Source: Spirosoma rhododendri
GTDB taxonomy: Bacteria > Bacteroidota > Bacteroidia > Cytophagales > Spirosomataceae
Direction of reading: 5' to 3'
Length of the DNA stretch: 64,000 nt
Assembly (NCBI RefSeq): GCF_012849055.1
Contig: NZ_CP051677.1
Coordinates: forward strand, 1,750,501-1,814,500
The position numbers and the translations under genes were made by a program. The stretch's first letter is position 1. Each line of letters begins with the position of its first letter. Below are positions 26,472 through 35,671 of this stretch, one piece after another. The notes under the pieces were generated by a model. It did not search any database. It was not told where the DNA came from and was given only the letters and a program-made list of their open reading frames with translations.

Positions 26472-26534
26472 TCAACACAGAGGCACAGAGAGCACAGAGT
26501 TTATTTCTTTGTGGTCTCTGTGCCTCTGTGTTGA
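26472..26534. repeat. Intergenic inverted repeat, family E (8-bp word CACAGAGR)
   Basis: Perfect 20-base arms (26472-26491 and 26515-26534), extendable by 8 more pairs with two mismatches. The arms are made of CACAGAGR words spaced 8-9 bases apart. It fills the gap between the inositol oxygenase gene and the second symporter gene. Confidence 0.9.
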
Positions 26535-26543
26535 TAAGAACCT

Positions 26544-27926
26544 ATGCTCGTTGCCTGCATCATCCTGTACTTACTCTCGAACGTAGCGGTGGGCGTGTGG
26601 GCGTCGCGTCGGGTTACGACCTCGCAGGATTTTGTACTGGCGGGTCGGCGGTTACCGCTGGTGCTGGCAGCGTCGGTTACGTTCGCGACCTGGTTCGGGT
26701 CCGAAACGATCATGGGTGCCCCCGCTATGTTTGTCGAGGGGGGCGTTCCGGCTATTATCGAAGAGCCGTTTGGCTCGGCACTATGCCTGTTTCTGGTGGG
26801 GGCTTTCTTCGCCCGGCCGCTTTATCGGCTTCGCATTACTACCTTCTGTGATTATTTCCGCATCCGCTTTGGTCGCCCGGCCGAACTGCTGTCGGCCATT
26901 CTGATTATCCCGTCGTACTTTAGCTGGATAGCCGCCCAACTGGTTGCCATTGGCATCGTACTCAACGTCGTGACTGGTTTTCCACGCGAGTACTGTGTGC
27001 TGGGCAGCGCGGCCGTCGTGATGGCCTACACGTTGCTGGGTGGCATGTGGTCGATCTCGATTACCGATTTCTTTCATAACCTCATTATTATCGTTGCGCT
27101 GGCGGTGCTGGCTTTTGGCCTTTGGCAGGACACGGGCGGCTGGTCGGTGATGCAAAAGCAGGTGTCGCCCGACTTTTTCCGCTTCCTGCCCCACAACACC
27201 GTCCGCGACTGGGTCGCTTATCTGGCGGCCTGGTTTACGATTGGGCTGGGGTCGATACCGCAGCAGGATATTTTTCAGCGGGTAATGGCGGCTAAAACGG
27301 AAGACACCTCTGTTCGGGCGTCGTATCTGGCGTCGGGGCTCTATCTGACGGTGGCGATGCTGCCGCTGTTCATCGCCCTTGCTGCCCGCACGCTTCACCC
27401 CGACTTACCGGCCGATAATCAGCTCATCATTCCGAACATGGTGATGCGACACGGAAGCCTACCGCTACAGATTCTGTTTTTTGGAGCCGTCACCTCGGCG
27501 ATTTTGAGCGTGTCGAGTGGGGCGATACTGGCACCCGCAACCGTGTTCGGGGAAAACATTGTCCGGTATTTTCGCCCAAACTTAAGCGACGCTGATTTGC
27601 TGAAAACGATTCGCTGGGCTATCGTCGTCATCACGGTAATCTGCGTCTGGATGAGCACCACCCGCGATACTAACATCTTCGATCTGGTAGGCGAATCGTC
27701 GGCATTCAGTCTGGTGTCATTGTTCGTACCGCTAACGGCAGGTATCTACTGGAAGCGGGCAACGCTGGCGGGTTGCCTGTGGTCGATGGGGCTGGGGCTG
27801 ATTGCCTGGCTACTCTGTTTGTGGCTCGAAACCGACTATTCGCCGATGATGTGGGGGCTGCTGGTTAGTACCGTCGCCATGGTTATCGGAAGCTTGGCAA
27901 GCCGGAAATCGGTTGCACTATCGTAG
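26544..27926 (+). CDS. Sodium:solute symporter (SSS family)
   Basis: 460 residues, intact, with about 12-13 transmembrane helices. SSS hallmarks: SRRVTTSQDFVLAGRRLPLV after the first helix, VTFATWFGSETIMGAP, GGMWSISITDFFHNLIIIVA, and GLGSIPQQDIFQRVMAAK. It is closer to the proline/pantothenate/solute branch than to the SGLT-like gene at 23878, so the two probably carry different substrates. It starts 80 bases after the inositol oxygenase stop. A role in inositol or glucuronate uptake is inferred from position only. Confidence 0.9.
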   Translation: MLVACIILYLLSNVAVGVWASRRVTTSQDFVLAGRRLPLVLAASVTFATWFGSETIMGAPAMFVEGGVPAIIEEPFGSALCLFLVGAFFARPLYRLRITTFCDYFRIRFGRPAELLSAILIIPSYFSWIAAQLVAIGIVLNVVTGFPREYCVLGSAAVVMAYTLLGGMWSISITDFFHNLIIIVALAVLAFGLWQDTGGWSVMQKQVSPDFFRFLPHNTVRDWVAYLAAWFTIGLGSIPQQDIFQRVMAAKTEDTSVRASYLASGLYLTVAMLPLFIALAARTLHPDLPADNQLIIPNMVMRHGSLPLQILFFGAVTSAILSVSSGAILAPATVFGENIVRYFRPNLSDADLLKTIRWAIVVITVICVWMSTTRDTNIFDLVGESSAFSLVSLFVPLTAGIYWKRATLAGCLWSMGLGLIAWLLCLWLETDYSPMMWGLLVSTVAMVIGSLASRKSVALS

Positions 27927-28108
27927 TGTATGTGATTGTATTAATATTTGGTCATTTGGTTGATATGCCAAATAAAGTTTGTACTTTATTGATCGGGAGC
28001 ATTATGTTATGCCTAAAGAATTGTACTTTCACGTAGTAACGCTGGCTTACAGTGTATTACGGGAAATAAGTAAATTCAATCTATAAATACGCCAAAATTT
28101 AGCCAATC

Positions 28109-29281
28109 ATGTCTTCACAACTGACTCGTAGAGACTGGCTTCGTGCCAGCGGTTTGCTAACGGCAGGAGTAGGGTTGAGTTGCTTTTCAGTCGCGAAAAC
28201 CAATTCCTTGCCCGCTCCTCTTGCTCCGGAATTCGTCAATGAGTTTGCCTTTACGGATGATCCATTTTCGAAGATGAACAAGTTGAAGGCGCGTCTATTG
28301 GCGAACGAAAACCCGCTGGGGATTTCGCCCGCTGCCAAAGAAGCGCTCTGCAAAGCTGCTGAGTCAGGCAACCGCTACGCCTGGACGGAGTTTGGGCAGT
28401 TGAAGAAGCTGATTGCCGATGATGAACTGGTGACGCCCGAAACCATTATGCTGTCGCCCGGCTCGTCGGATATTCTGATGGCCTCGGCTGATTATTTTGC
28501 CAAAAACGGCGGTACGATCCTGACGAGCGCTATGACCTACGACGACCTGCTCGACCGGTCGGCGAAGTTCGGTGCCAAGATCGTATCGGTACCAATGACG
28601 AAAGACTACAAGTTCGATCTGGCAACGATCAAGTCGAAGATTACGCCCGACGTTAAGCTGGTCTATCTGGTCAATCCCAACAACCCGACTGGTACCGTGG
28701 TGCCAACGGCCGAACTGGAATCGTTTATCCGCGAAGTCGCGCCCAAAGTGCCGGTTTTCCTCGACGAAGCATACATCGACTTCTACGAACCTGCCGCCCG
28801 CCCCAAACTAGGTAAGCTGGTCGCCGAAGGGCAGAACGTGATTCTGGCCCGGACGTTCTCGAAGATTCACGGTTTCGCTGGGTTACGCCTGGGTTATGCC
28901 ATCGCTAAGCCTGAGCTATTGAAAGCCATCAAGCCATATACCAACGGCGAGTTTGCGGTGAGTATCACCACGTTGATGGCCGGTATCGCCAGCTATCAGG
29001 ATAAAGATTGGCAGAACCATTGCCGCGCCGAAAACGCCAAAGCCCGCGACTACACCAGCAAAGCACTGGCTGATATGGGTTACGAGGTGATTCCGTCGTC
29101 GGCCAACTTTATCCTGTTCCCGATTCGAATGAAGACCAAAACGTTCAGCAACGCCATGTTTGCCAATGGTATCGGTATTCAAACTCGCGACTTCGACGGA
29201 CAACCCTACTGCCGCGTTAGCATCGGCACGATGGACGAAATGACGGCGTTTATCGACAGTTTCAAAAAAGTTGTGGGGTAA
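28109..29281 (+). CDS. Tat-exported HisC-like PLP aminotransferase
   Basis: 390 residues. The N-terminus LTRRDWLRASGLLTAGVGL is a twin-arginine signal with a hydrophobic stretch, so the enzyme is probably folded with its cofactor and exported. The remainder is a fold-type I aminotransferase of the histidinol-phosphate type: NENPLGISPAAKEAL, LSPGSSDILMASADYF, VNPNNPTGTVVP, FLDEAYIDFYEP, the PLP Lys near residue 252 in TFSKIHGFAGLRLGYA, and C-terminal QTRDFDGQPYCRVSIGT. With no his genes nearby and an export signal, histidine synthesis is unlikely. It precedes a Tat-exported amine oxidase, hinting at a joint extracytoplasmic amino-acid reaction. Confidence 0.88.
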   Translation: MSSQLTRRDWLRASGLLTAGVGLSCFSVAKTNSLPAPLAPEFVNEFAFTDDPFSKMNKLKARLLANENPLGISPAAKEALCKAAESGNRYAWTEFGQLKKLIADDELVTPETIMLSPGSSDILMASADYFAKNGGTILTSAMTYDDLLDRSAKFGAKIVSVPMTKDYKFDLATIKSKITPDVKLVYLVNPNNPTGTVVPTAELESFIREVAPKVPVFLDEAYIDFYEPAARPKLGKLVAEGQNVILARTFSKIHGFAGLRLGYAIAKPELLKAIKPYTNGEFAVSITTLMAGIASYQDKDWQNHCRAENAKARDYTSKALADMGYEVIPSSANFILFPIRMKTKTFSNAMFANGIGIQTRDFDGQPYCRVSIGTMDEMTAFIDSFKKVVG

Positions 29282-29345
29282 ATCAGCTGGGTGCGGTCCT
29301 GCGAAGGCCACCGTACCCGGTTGATGTAATCACCTTCCTCTCTCT

Positions 29346-30917
29346 ATGACCCGACGCGATTTTATCAATTCTACGAGTGCCAGTTATGCGAGTTTACTAG
29401 CCTGGGGTTTGTTGCAGTCGGCCCCGGCTGATGCTATCGATTTGCCCGCCAATGGTAAGCGTACCGACGGCAAAGGGCGCAAAGTTGTGATACTGGGGGC
29501 TGGCTTAGCGGGTATGGCAACGGCGTATCAGCTCGGCAAACTCGGCTACGACTGCACCATACTGGAAGCCCGTTCCCGCTCCGGTGGCCGCGTCTGGACG
29601 GTGCGGGGCGGTACGAAAGAAACAGAAATGGGGGGCACACCGCAAGCCTGCTCGTTTGAAAACGGCCTGTATTTCAACGGGGGAGCCGCCCGGATTCCGC
29701 ACCACCATCAGCTTACGTTGCAATACTGCCGGGAGCTTGGGGTGCCACTGGAAATTTTCAACGGCAACAACGAAGCGGCTTATCTCTTCAACGACGGCGG
29801 AACGGGCCCGATGGCCAACCGGCGGGTGCGGATCAAAGAGTACCACAACGACATGCGCGGCTACACGGCCGAATTACTCGCCAAGTCGCTCGATCAGCAC
29901 GCGCTCGATCAGGAATTGACGAAGGAAGATGTCGAGAAACTAATCGACTTTCTAAAAAACGAGGGCGATCTGAACACGGCGCACCTCTACAAAGGCACTA
30001 ACCGGCGCGGCTACAAAACCAAAGGCGAACCCGGTGCTGGCCCCGCCCCCGGCGACATGACCGACCCGTTCGACCTAACCGATTTGCTGCGTTCGGGCTT
30101 CATGCAACCCGTCTTTTACAACGTCGGCGATTATATCTACGAACAACAAACGACCCTGATGCAGCCGGTCGGTGGAATGGATGCCATTCCACGGGCGCTG
30201 GAAAAGCAACTGTCAGGAAAAATCATGTTCAACGCGCCCGTCACGGAGTTGCGCAAGACAGATAACGGTGTGCGGGTTGTGTACCAGAAAGACGGTAAAC
30301 CGCAGGAGGTCACGGGTGAGTTCTGCGTCTGTACGCTGCCGTTGCCCATGCTCAAAAATCTGGAGTCGGACCTGTCGGGAACGGTGAAGCGGGCCGCTGA
30401 CTTTGTGCCGTACATCAAGACCGGCAAGATCGGTCTGCAATTCAAACGCCGGTTCTGGGAGGAAGACGACTGGATTTACGGCGGTATCTCGCGGACCAAC
30501 ATGGACATCAACCAGATCTGGTACCCCTCATTCGGCTTTCAGGGAAAGAAGGGCGTGCTGATCGGCTATTACAACTTCTACGGCCGCGCTGAAGCTGTCG
30601 GGGCTATGCCGGTCGCCGAACGCGAGAAGATGGCACTGGAGCAGGGTGGCAAAATCCATCCCCAGTACCCGGCCGAATTTGATAATTCGTTCTCATTGGC
30701 CTGGCACCGTGTACCGTATAGCGGGGGCGGCTGGGCAACCTACGACGATGCGACCCGCCGGAAATACTACCAGGCGCTCACCGAACCCGACGGAAATATC
30801 TACTTTGCCGGTGAGCACACCACGTACCTGACCGCCTGGATGGCCGGGGCGCTGACATCGGCTCACCGGGCAGTCGAAGCTATTCATTCGCGCGTTGGCG
30901 CATACACCCGAAAATAA
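29346..30917 (+). CDS. Tat-exported flavin amine oxidase
   Basis: 523 residues. MTRRDFINSTSASYASLLAW is a twin-arginine signal. The FAD site shows as VVILGAGLAGMATAYQLGKL with the following acidic ILEARSRSGGRVWTV, and the C-terminal flavin motif as NIYFAGEHTTYLTAWMAGALTSAHRA. This is the monoamine oxidase / L-amino-acid oxidase family, which makes a keto acid or aldehyde, ammonia and H2O2. Substrate unknown. It starts 64 bases after the aminotransferase gene and is followed after 31 bases by the Hint protein gene, so the three may form an operon. Confidence 0.9.
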   Translation: MTRRDFINSTSASYASLLAWGLLQSAPADAIDLPANGKRTDGKGRKVVILGAGLAGMATAYQLGKLGYDCTILEARSRSGGRVWTVRGGTKETEMGGTPQACSFENGLYFNGGAARIPHHHQLTLQYCRELGVPLEIFNGNNEAAYLFNDGGTGPMANRRVRIKEYHNDMRGYTAELLAKSLDQHALDQELTKEDVEKLIDFLKNEGDLNTAHLYKGTNRRGYKTKGEPGAGPAPGDMTDPFDLTDLLRSGFMQPVFYNVGDYIYEQQTTLMQPVGGMDAIPRALEKQLSGKIMFNAPVTELRKTDNGVRVVYQKDGKPQEVTGEFCVCTLPLPMLKNLESDLSGTVKRAADFVPYIKTGKIGLQFKRRFWEEDDWIYGGISRTNMDINQIWYPSFGFQGKKGVLIGYYNFYGRAEAVGAMPVAEREKMALEQGGKIHPQYPAEFDNSFSLAWHRVPYSGGGWATYDDATRRKYYQALTEPDGNIYFAGEHTTYLTAWMAGALTSAHRAVEAIHSRVGAYTRK

Positions 30918-30948
30918 CGGTCATCTTACATACAGCATCACTAACCTT

Positions 30949-31944
30949 ATGAAATACAACGTTCTCGCTATCCTTCTTTTTCTTGGTTGCGCTATCACGA
31001 CGCAGTTTTTCAGTCAGCGCGTTCAGGCGCAAACCACCGCATCGGCTGGTATGACGGCTGACCAGGCCAAAGCGGTCAAGGCTATCAAAATTGCCAATCT
31101 GGATAAAGACACCTATTTCAAATCAGGCGGGTATATTCTCGATCGCTACGAAGAGCGCCCGGCTTACGTGTTTACCTACAGTGACGGGATTACGCGCAAA
31201 ATCTACCTCTACAAGATTTTTGCTGCTTCCGACACGAAAGAGCTGGGCCTGCTGGCGATCTACCAGAATGGCAAAACCAACGAAACGAAGTCGTTCGTTA
31301 TCCCCGGCGAATCGGCCGACCGCAAAGCGTGGGATCTGTACATCGACGATCTGAAATACGTGGGCGAAAAAGAGCCGGGCCTGATGTCGACGCTGACGTT
31401 CGTGCTGTCGCGCGAGATGGCGTCGCTGCTGAGTGGTGGCGGTGCCAAGAGCGAAGACGGCGGCAAGAAGAAGGAAGAGTACAATTTCTGCTTCGCGGCC
31501 AACGCGCCTGTGTTGCTGCCCAACGGCTCGGCCAAATCAATCGACGCCGTACAGGTAGGCGAACCGATCATGGCGTATGACGCAAAAACGAATGCACAGA
31601 TCGTAACCCGCGTAACCCGCGTCGACAAACACGACGGGCAATTTGCGCTGACGGGCGTATGGCTGTCGCCCCTGAGCGAACTGTCGGCCGATAACACGAT
31701 CACACCAACGGCCCCTGTGCTGCTCGAAGCCACTGTCAATCACCCTGTCCTGACCGCGTCGGGCCGGAAACCAATGGGCGACCTGACCGCTGCTGACGTC
31801 CTATACCGACTGGAGAATGGCAAAGCGATTCCGTACCGCGTCGTCAAAACCGAAAAAACGACCCGCACCGTATCGACTGTCTATAATTTAGCTACTGAAG
31901 CTGGTGCCTACGTTGTCGGTGAAACGGTGGTATTGGATAAGTGA
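30949..31944 (+). CDS. Exported protein with C-terminal Hint (Hedgehog/intein) domain
   Basis: 331 residues from the ATG at 30949, chosen over the upstream ATG because it begins a signal peptide (about 1-28, ending RVQAQ). Residues 30-170 form a domain I do not recognise, then a charged Gly/Lys linker. The Hint domain starts at Cys181 in NFCFAANAPVLL and continues with SIDAVQVGEPIMAYD, ATVNHPVLT with the block B His265, and VYNLATEAGAYVVGETVVL. The closing His-Asn of inteins is absent and nothing follows the domain, as in Hedgehog-type proteins, so cleavage could release or modify the N-terminal part. It follows the Tat amine oxidase gene closely. Confidence 0.85.
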   Translation: MKYNVLAILLFLGCAITTQFFSQRVQAQTTASAGMTADQAKAVKAIKIANLDKDTYFKSGGYILDRYEERPAYVFTYSDGITRKIYLYKIFAASDTKELGLLAIYQNGKTNETKSFVIPGESADRKAWDLYIDDLKYVGEKEPGLMSTLTFVLSREMASLLSGGGAKSEDGGKKKEEYNFCFAANAPVLLPNGSAKSIDAVQVGEPIMAYDAKTNAQIVTRVTRVDKHDGQFALTGVWLSPLSELSADNTITPTAPVLLEATVNHPVLTASGRKPMGDLTAADVLYRLENGKAIPYRVVKTEKTTRTVSTVYNLATEAGAYVVGETVVLDK

Positions 31945-32031
31945 GTTTAAGGTTCAACGTCTAATGTTTAAGGTTGTCTCTCCACTACGAGTGGCCTTCA
32001 ACTTTAAACCTTGAACAACAAACATTAAACC
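31945..32031. repeat. Intergenic inverted repeat, family B
   Basis: The left arm (31945-31976) and right arm (31995-32031) are arrays of GTTTAAG-type 7-bp words in opposite orientation, partly paired. It starts at the base after the stop of the Hint gene. Confidence 0.85.
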
Positions 32032-32037
32032 CCAAAA

Positions 32038-32080
32038 CAAAGAACGACCGGGCTTTACCGCCCGGTCGTTCTTTGTTTTG
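32038..32080. terminator. Intrinsic terminator, perfect 16-bp stem
   Basis: Arms 32038-32053 and 32060-32075 pair fully around a 6-base loop (TTTACC). CTTTGTTTTG follows. It terminates the Hint gene operon just after the family-B repeat. Confidence 0.85.
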
Positions 32081-32111
32081 ACCAATTTCATACCTGTTTA
32101 GCGCAAATTAA

Positions 32112-32142
32112 TTTTAGCTTTCGAGGTTTGCCTGTACTTTTG
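32112..32142 (+). promoter_or_regulatory. Bacteroidota promoter, TTTT-N19-TACTTTTG
   Basis: TTTT at 32112-32115, 19 bases of spacing and TACTTTTG at 32135-32142 fit the -33/-7 layout of Bacteroidota promoters. The thiolase ATG is 47 bases downstream. Confidence 0.55.
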
Positions 32143-32189
32143 TCGAATTGAAAAACCGTATGCTTGCATACTGATTTTTGTAATTCAGC

Positions 32190-33395
32190 ATGGCAGACGC
32201 ATTCATTTATGACGCCGTTCGTACCCCGCGCGGCCGGGGAAAAAGCGATGGTTCGCTCCACGACGTTCAGCCGGTTCAACTGCTGACTCATGTCCTGCGC
32301 CACCTGCGCGACCGCAACCAACTCGATACCGCGCTGGTCGATGATGTGATTATGGGTTGTGTAACGCCCATTGGCGAACAGGGGGGCGACATTGCCCGGA
32401 CGGCCGCACTGGAAGCGGGGTATGCCGAAACGGTGGCCGGGGTGCAACTCAATCGCTTCTGTTCGTCGGGGCTGGAAGCGATCAACATGGCCGGGGCCTA
32501 CGTCATGTCGGGGCAGGTCGATGCGATTGTTGCGGGTGGGGTAGAGGCTATGTCGCGGGTGCCGATGGGTGCCGACGGTGGGGCCTTGTTCACCAACCCC
32601 GAAATCGTGGCCCGGCACAACATCGTGCCGCAGGGCATCTCCGCCGACCTGATTGCCACCAAGCATGGCTACAGCCGGAACGACGTCGACAGCTACGCGG
32701 CTGAGTCGTACCGCCGGGCTGTTGAGGCACAGGCCGCCGACCGGTTTAGTCGGACGCTTGTGCCCTACCGTGACGACCTGGGCATCACGCTGCTCGACCG
32801 TGACGAGGGGGTACGGCCCGGTACGACGGTGGAAAGCCTGAGCAAGCTAAAACCGGCATTCGAAGCGATGGGTCAGATGGGACTCGACGCACTGGCACTA
32901 CTCAAATACCCTGATCAGTCGCGCATCAACCACGTTCACCACGCAGGAAACTCATCGCAGATTGTCGACGGCGCGGCTGGCGTACTCATCGGGAGCCGGG
33001 CGTTTGGCGAAAAAACCGGCCTGAAACCCCGCGCCCGTATCAAAGCCTTCGCTATCGTTGGTTCCGAACCGACAATCATGCTGACCGGCCCGGTTCCGGC
33101 GACGCGCAAGGCGCTGAAACGAGCTGGTATGGACGTCGGCGACATTGACCTGTTTGAGGTCAACGAAGCATTTGCGGCCATACCAATGGTGTTTATGGAC
33201 GAGCTGGGCGTTGACCATAGCCTTATCAACATCAACGGCGGGTCGATTGCGCTGGGGCATCCGCTGGGGGCTACCGGTGCCATCATCTCAGCCACGCTCA
33301 TCGACGAACTCGAACGCACCGACAAGCAGTTTGGCCTATCCACGCTTTGCATCGGCGGGGGAATGGGCATCGCTACCATTTTTGAACGGGTATAA
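32190..33395 (+). CDS. fadA: Acetyl-CoA C-acyltransferase (thiolase)
   Basis: 401 residues. It cleaves 3-ketoacyl-CoA in the last step of beta-oxidation. The acyl-accepting nucleophile is Cys91 in [29 protein letters not shown] holds the catalytic His and [14 protein letters not shown] the second Cys. The FadB/J-like gene starts 2 bases after its stop, forming the classic beta-oxidation pair. A clear promoter lies upstream. Confidence 0.95.
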   Translation: MADAFIYDAVRTPRGRGKSDGSLHDVQPVQLLTHVLRHLRDRNQLDTALVDDVIMGCVTPIGEQGGDIARTAALEAGYAETVAGVQLNRFCSSGLEAINMAGAYVMSGQVDAIVAGGVEAMSRVPMGADGGALFTNPEIVARHNIVPQGISADLIATKHGYSRNDVDSYAAESYRRAVEAQAADRFSRTLVPYRDDLGITLLDRDEGVRPGTTVESLSKLKPAFEAMGQMGLDALALLKYPDQSRINHVHHAGNSSQIVDGAAGVLIGSRAFGEKTGLKPRARIKAFAIVGSEPTIMLTGPVPATRKALKRAGMDVGDIDLFEVNEAFAAIPMVFMDELGVDHSLININGGSIALGHPLGATGAIISATLIDELERTDKQFGLSTLCIGGGMGIATIFERV

Positions 33396-33397
33396 TC

Positions 33398-35565
33398 ATG
33401 ATACACTACACAGTTGATAAGGGCGTGGCAACCATCGCCTGGGAAATGACGTCGTCGCCGATGAACGTTCTCAACGACGAGTCAATTCCGCAGTTCGAAG
33501 CCGCCCTGAAGCAAGCCTACGCCGATGATGCCGTGACCGGTATCATCGTCACGTCCAACAAGCCGGAGTTTATAGCTGGGGCTGACCTGAAGATGATTCT
33601 GCGCAACAGCGACAAAGACCCGACCGAGATGCTGGCCGTGTCGACGGAGTTGAACCGAATTTTTCGCAGTATCGAAACGTCGGGTAAGCCGACCGTCGCG
33701 GCTATCAACGGCACTGCGCTGGGTGGTGGCTACGAAGTTTGCCTGGCCTGTCATCACCGCATTGCCCTCAACAACGGAACGTCCGCCCGGCCAAAGACCC
33801 TGATCGGGCTGGTCGAGGTCACGATTGGCCTGTTGCCGGGCGGGGGTGGTACGCAGCGTCTCCCGCGTATGCTGGGTACGCAGGCGGCTCTGCCGCTTAT
33901 GCTGGAAGGGCGGAAAGTCGGCGTGGCCGAAGCCTTACAGATCGGTATGGTCGATGCCGTTGCCGACAGCCCGGACGCGATGATGGAGATGGCCCGTGCC
34001 TGGATAGCCGCTAACCCAAACCCGCTGAAACCGTGGGATCAGATTGACAAAAAGACCGGTAAAATCGTCGCAAAGGACAATTTTAAGGTGCCGGGGGCAA
34101 CGTGCAGACGCCCGTTGGGGTGCAGACGTTCAGCGCGGGTACGGCGATGCTGATGGACAAAACCAAAGGCAACTACCCGGCACCGCTCGAAATTATGGCC
34201 TGCGTCTACGAAGGCTTGCAGGTCAATATCGACCGCGCTTTGATGATCGAAGCGCGGCACTTTGTCAAAGTCGCTACCTCGAAAGTTGCCCGTAGCCTGA
34301 TTCAGACGATGTTTCTGGGGATGAACGAAGCCAATAAAGGCGCGAGTCGGCCGAAGGATCAGCCGAAGACGGACGTCAAGAAACTGGGTGTGCTGGGTGC
34401 GGGTATGATGGGTGCCGGTATCGCTTACGTGTCAGCGCAGGCGGGAATCGAGGTCGTGTTGAAAGACGTATCGGCGGAAGCGGCCGAACGCGGAAAAGAC
34501 TACGCCCGGAACCTGTTGCAAAAAGGCGTAGAGCGCGGTAAAGTCGACGCAGCAATGGCGGAAGCAACGCTCAATCGCATCAGCACCACAACCAACGCGG
34601 CTGACTTGCAGGGCTGCGACCTGATTATTGAAGCTGTCTTCGAAAACCGCGAACTGAAAGCGCAGGTGACGCAGGAAGCTGAACCCATGCTGGCCCAAAC
34701 GGGCGTGTTCGCGTCCAATACGTCGACACTGCCGATCAGCGGGTTGGCGAATGCATCAGCAAAGCCGGAGAACTTTATCGGCATTCACTTCTTCTCGCCC
34801 GTCGACAAGATGATGCTGGTCGAAATCATCGTCGGGAAGCAAACGTCGGATTATGCATTGGCTGTGGCGATGGATTATGTGCGAAAGATTCGCAAAACGC
34901 CCATTGTCGTAAACGATTCGCGTGGGTTTTACACGTCGCGTTGCTTCGGTACGTACTCGGCGGAAGGCATGGAACTGCTGCGCGATGGCGTCAACCCTGT
35001 GCTGATCGAAAATGCGGGAAAAGACGCCGGTATGCCCGTCGGGCCGCTGGCAGTAACGGATGAAGTGTCCATCGAACTGGTTTACAAAATCGCTAGTCAG
35101 GGCGTAGCGGACGGTGCCATCGGCGACGATGATACGAGTTATCAGGTAGCAAAACAGTTTGTCGAACAGGGGCGGGCGGGAAAGAAAGCCAAAGCTGGTT
35201 TCTACGACTATCCCGAAAGCGGCCCAAAGCAGCTTTGGTCTGGCTTGAACGATCTGTTCCCGTTGGCTGAGCAACAACCATCGGTCGACGAAGTAAAAAC
35301 GCGGCTGCTGTACCGACAGGCCATCGAAGCGGTTCGCTGCTTCGAGGAAGGCGTTGTCCGTACCAAACTCGACGCTGATCTGGGGTCGATTCTGGGCTGG
35401 GGCTTCCCGGCTTACACCGGCGGTGCGCTGTCATTCATCGACTTCGTAGGCGTCGAAACGTTCGTTCAAACCTGCGACCGACTGGCCGATCAATACGGCG
35501 ACCGGTTCCGCCCAACTGAAGCCCTGCGCAAACGAGCCGTTGAACCGGTGGCTATCGCAGAATAA
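33398..35565 (+). pseudogene. fadJ: FadB/FadJ-type multifunctional beta-oxidation protein, frameshifted
   Basis: The first frame (33398 to about 34097) encodes the enoyl-CoA hydratase domain: FIAGADLKMIL, INGTALGGGYEVCLACH and GLLPGGGGTQRLPRML. The second (from about 34098 to 35565) encodes the 3-hydroxyacyl-CoA dehydrogenase domain: KKLGVLGAGMMGAGIAYV, HFFSPVDKMMLVEI and the C-terminal half up to GWGFPAYTGGALSFID. One extra G in the run at 34093-34097 gives VPGGNVQTPVGVQTFSAG and a protein of about 722 residues, the usual size for FadB/FadJ. As written, neither piece has the full set of activities. It is coupled to the thiolase gene. Confidence 0.9.
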
Positions 35566-35598
35566 ATGATGATCGTCGCGGGTGATGCCCGGGATGAC

Positions 35599-35640
35599 AA
35601 AGCAAAAGAGGACAGCCAACCGGCTGTCCTCTTTTGCTTT
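35599..35640. terminator. Bidirectional terminator, perfect 19-bp stem
   Basis: Arms 35599-35617 and 35622-35640 pair fully around AACC. A-rich and T-rich ends suit termination in both directions, between the convergent fadJ and FKBP genes. Confidence 0.9.
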
Positions 35641-35671
35641 TATAGACGTCAAACGTTGGAGATACAATGTA

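Noticed and set aside
28109..29281. Histidine biosynthesis gene hisC
   Set aside because: The enzyme has a twin-arginine export signal and no his genes nearby, so a biosynthetic HisC role is unlikely despite the family match.
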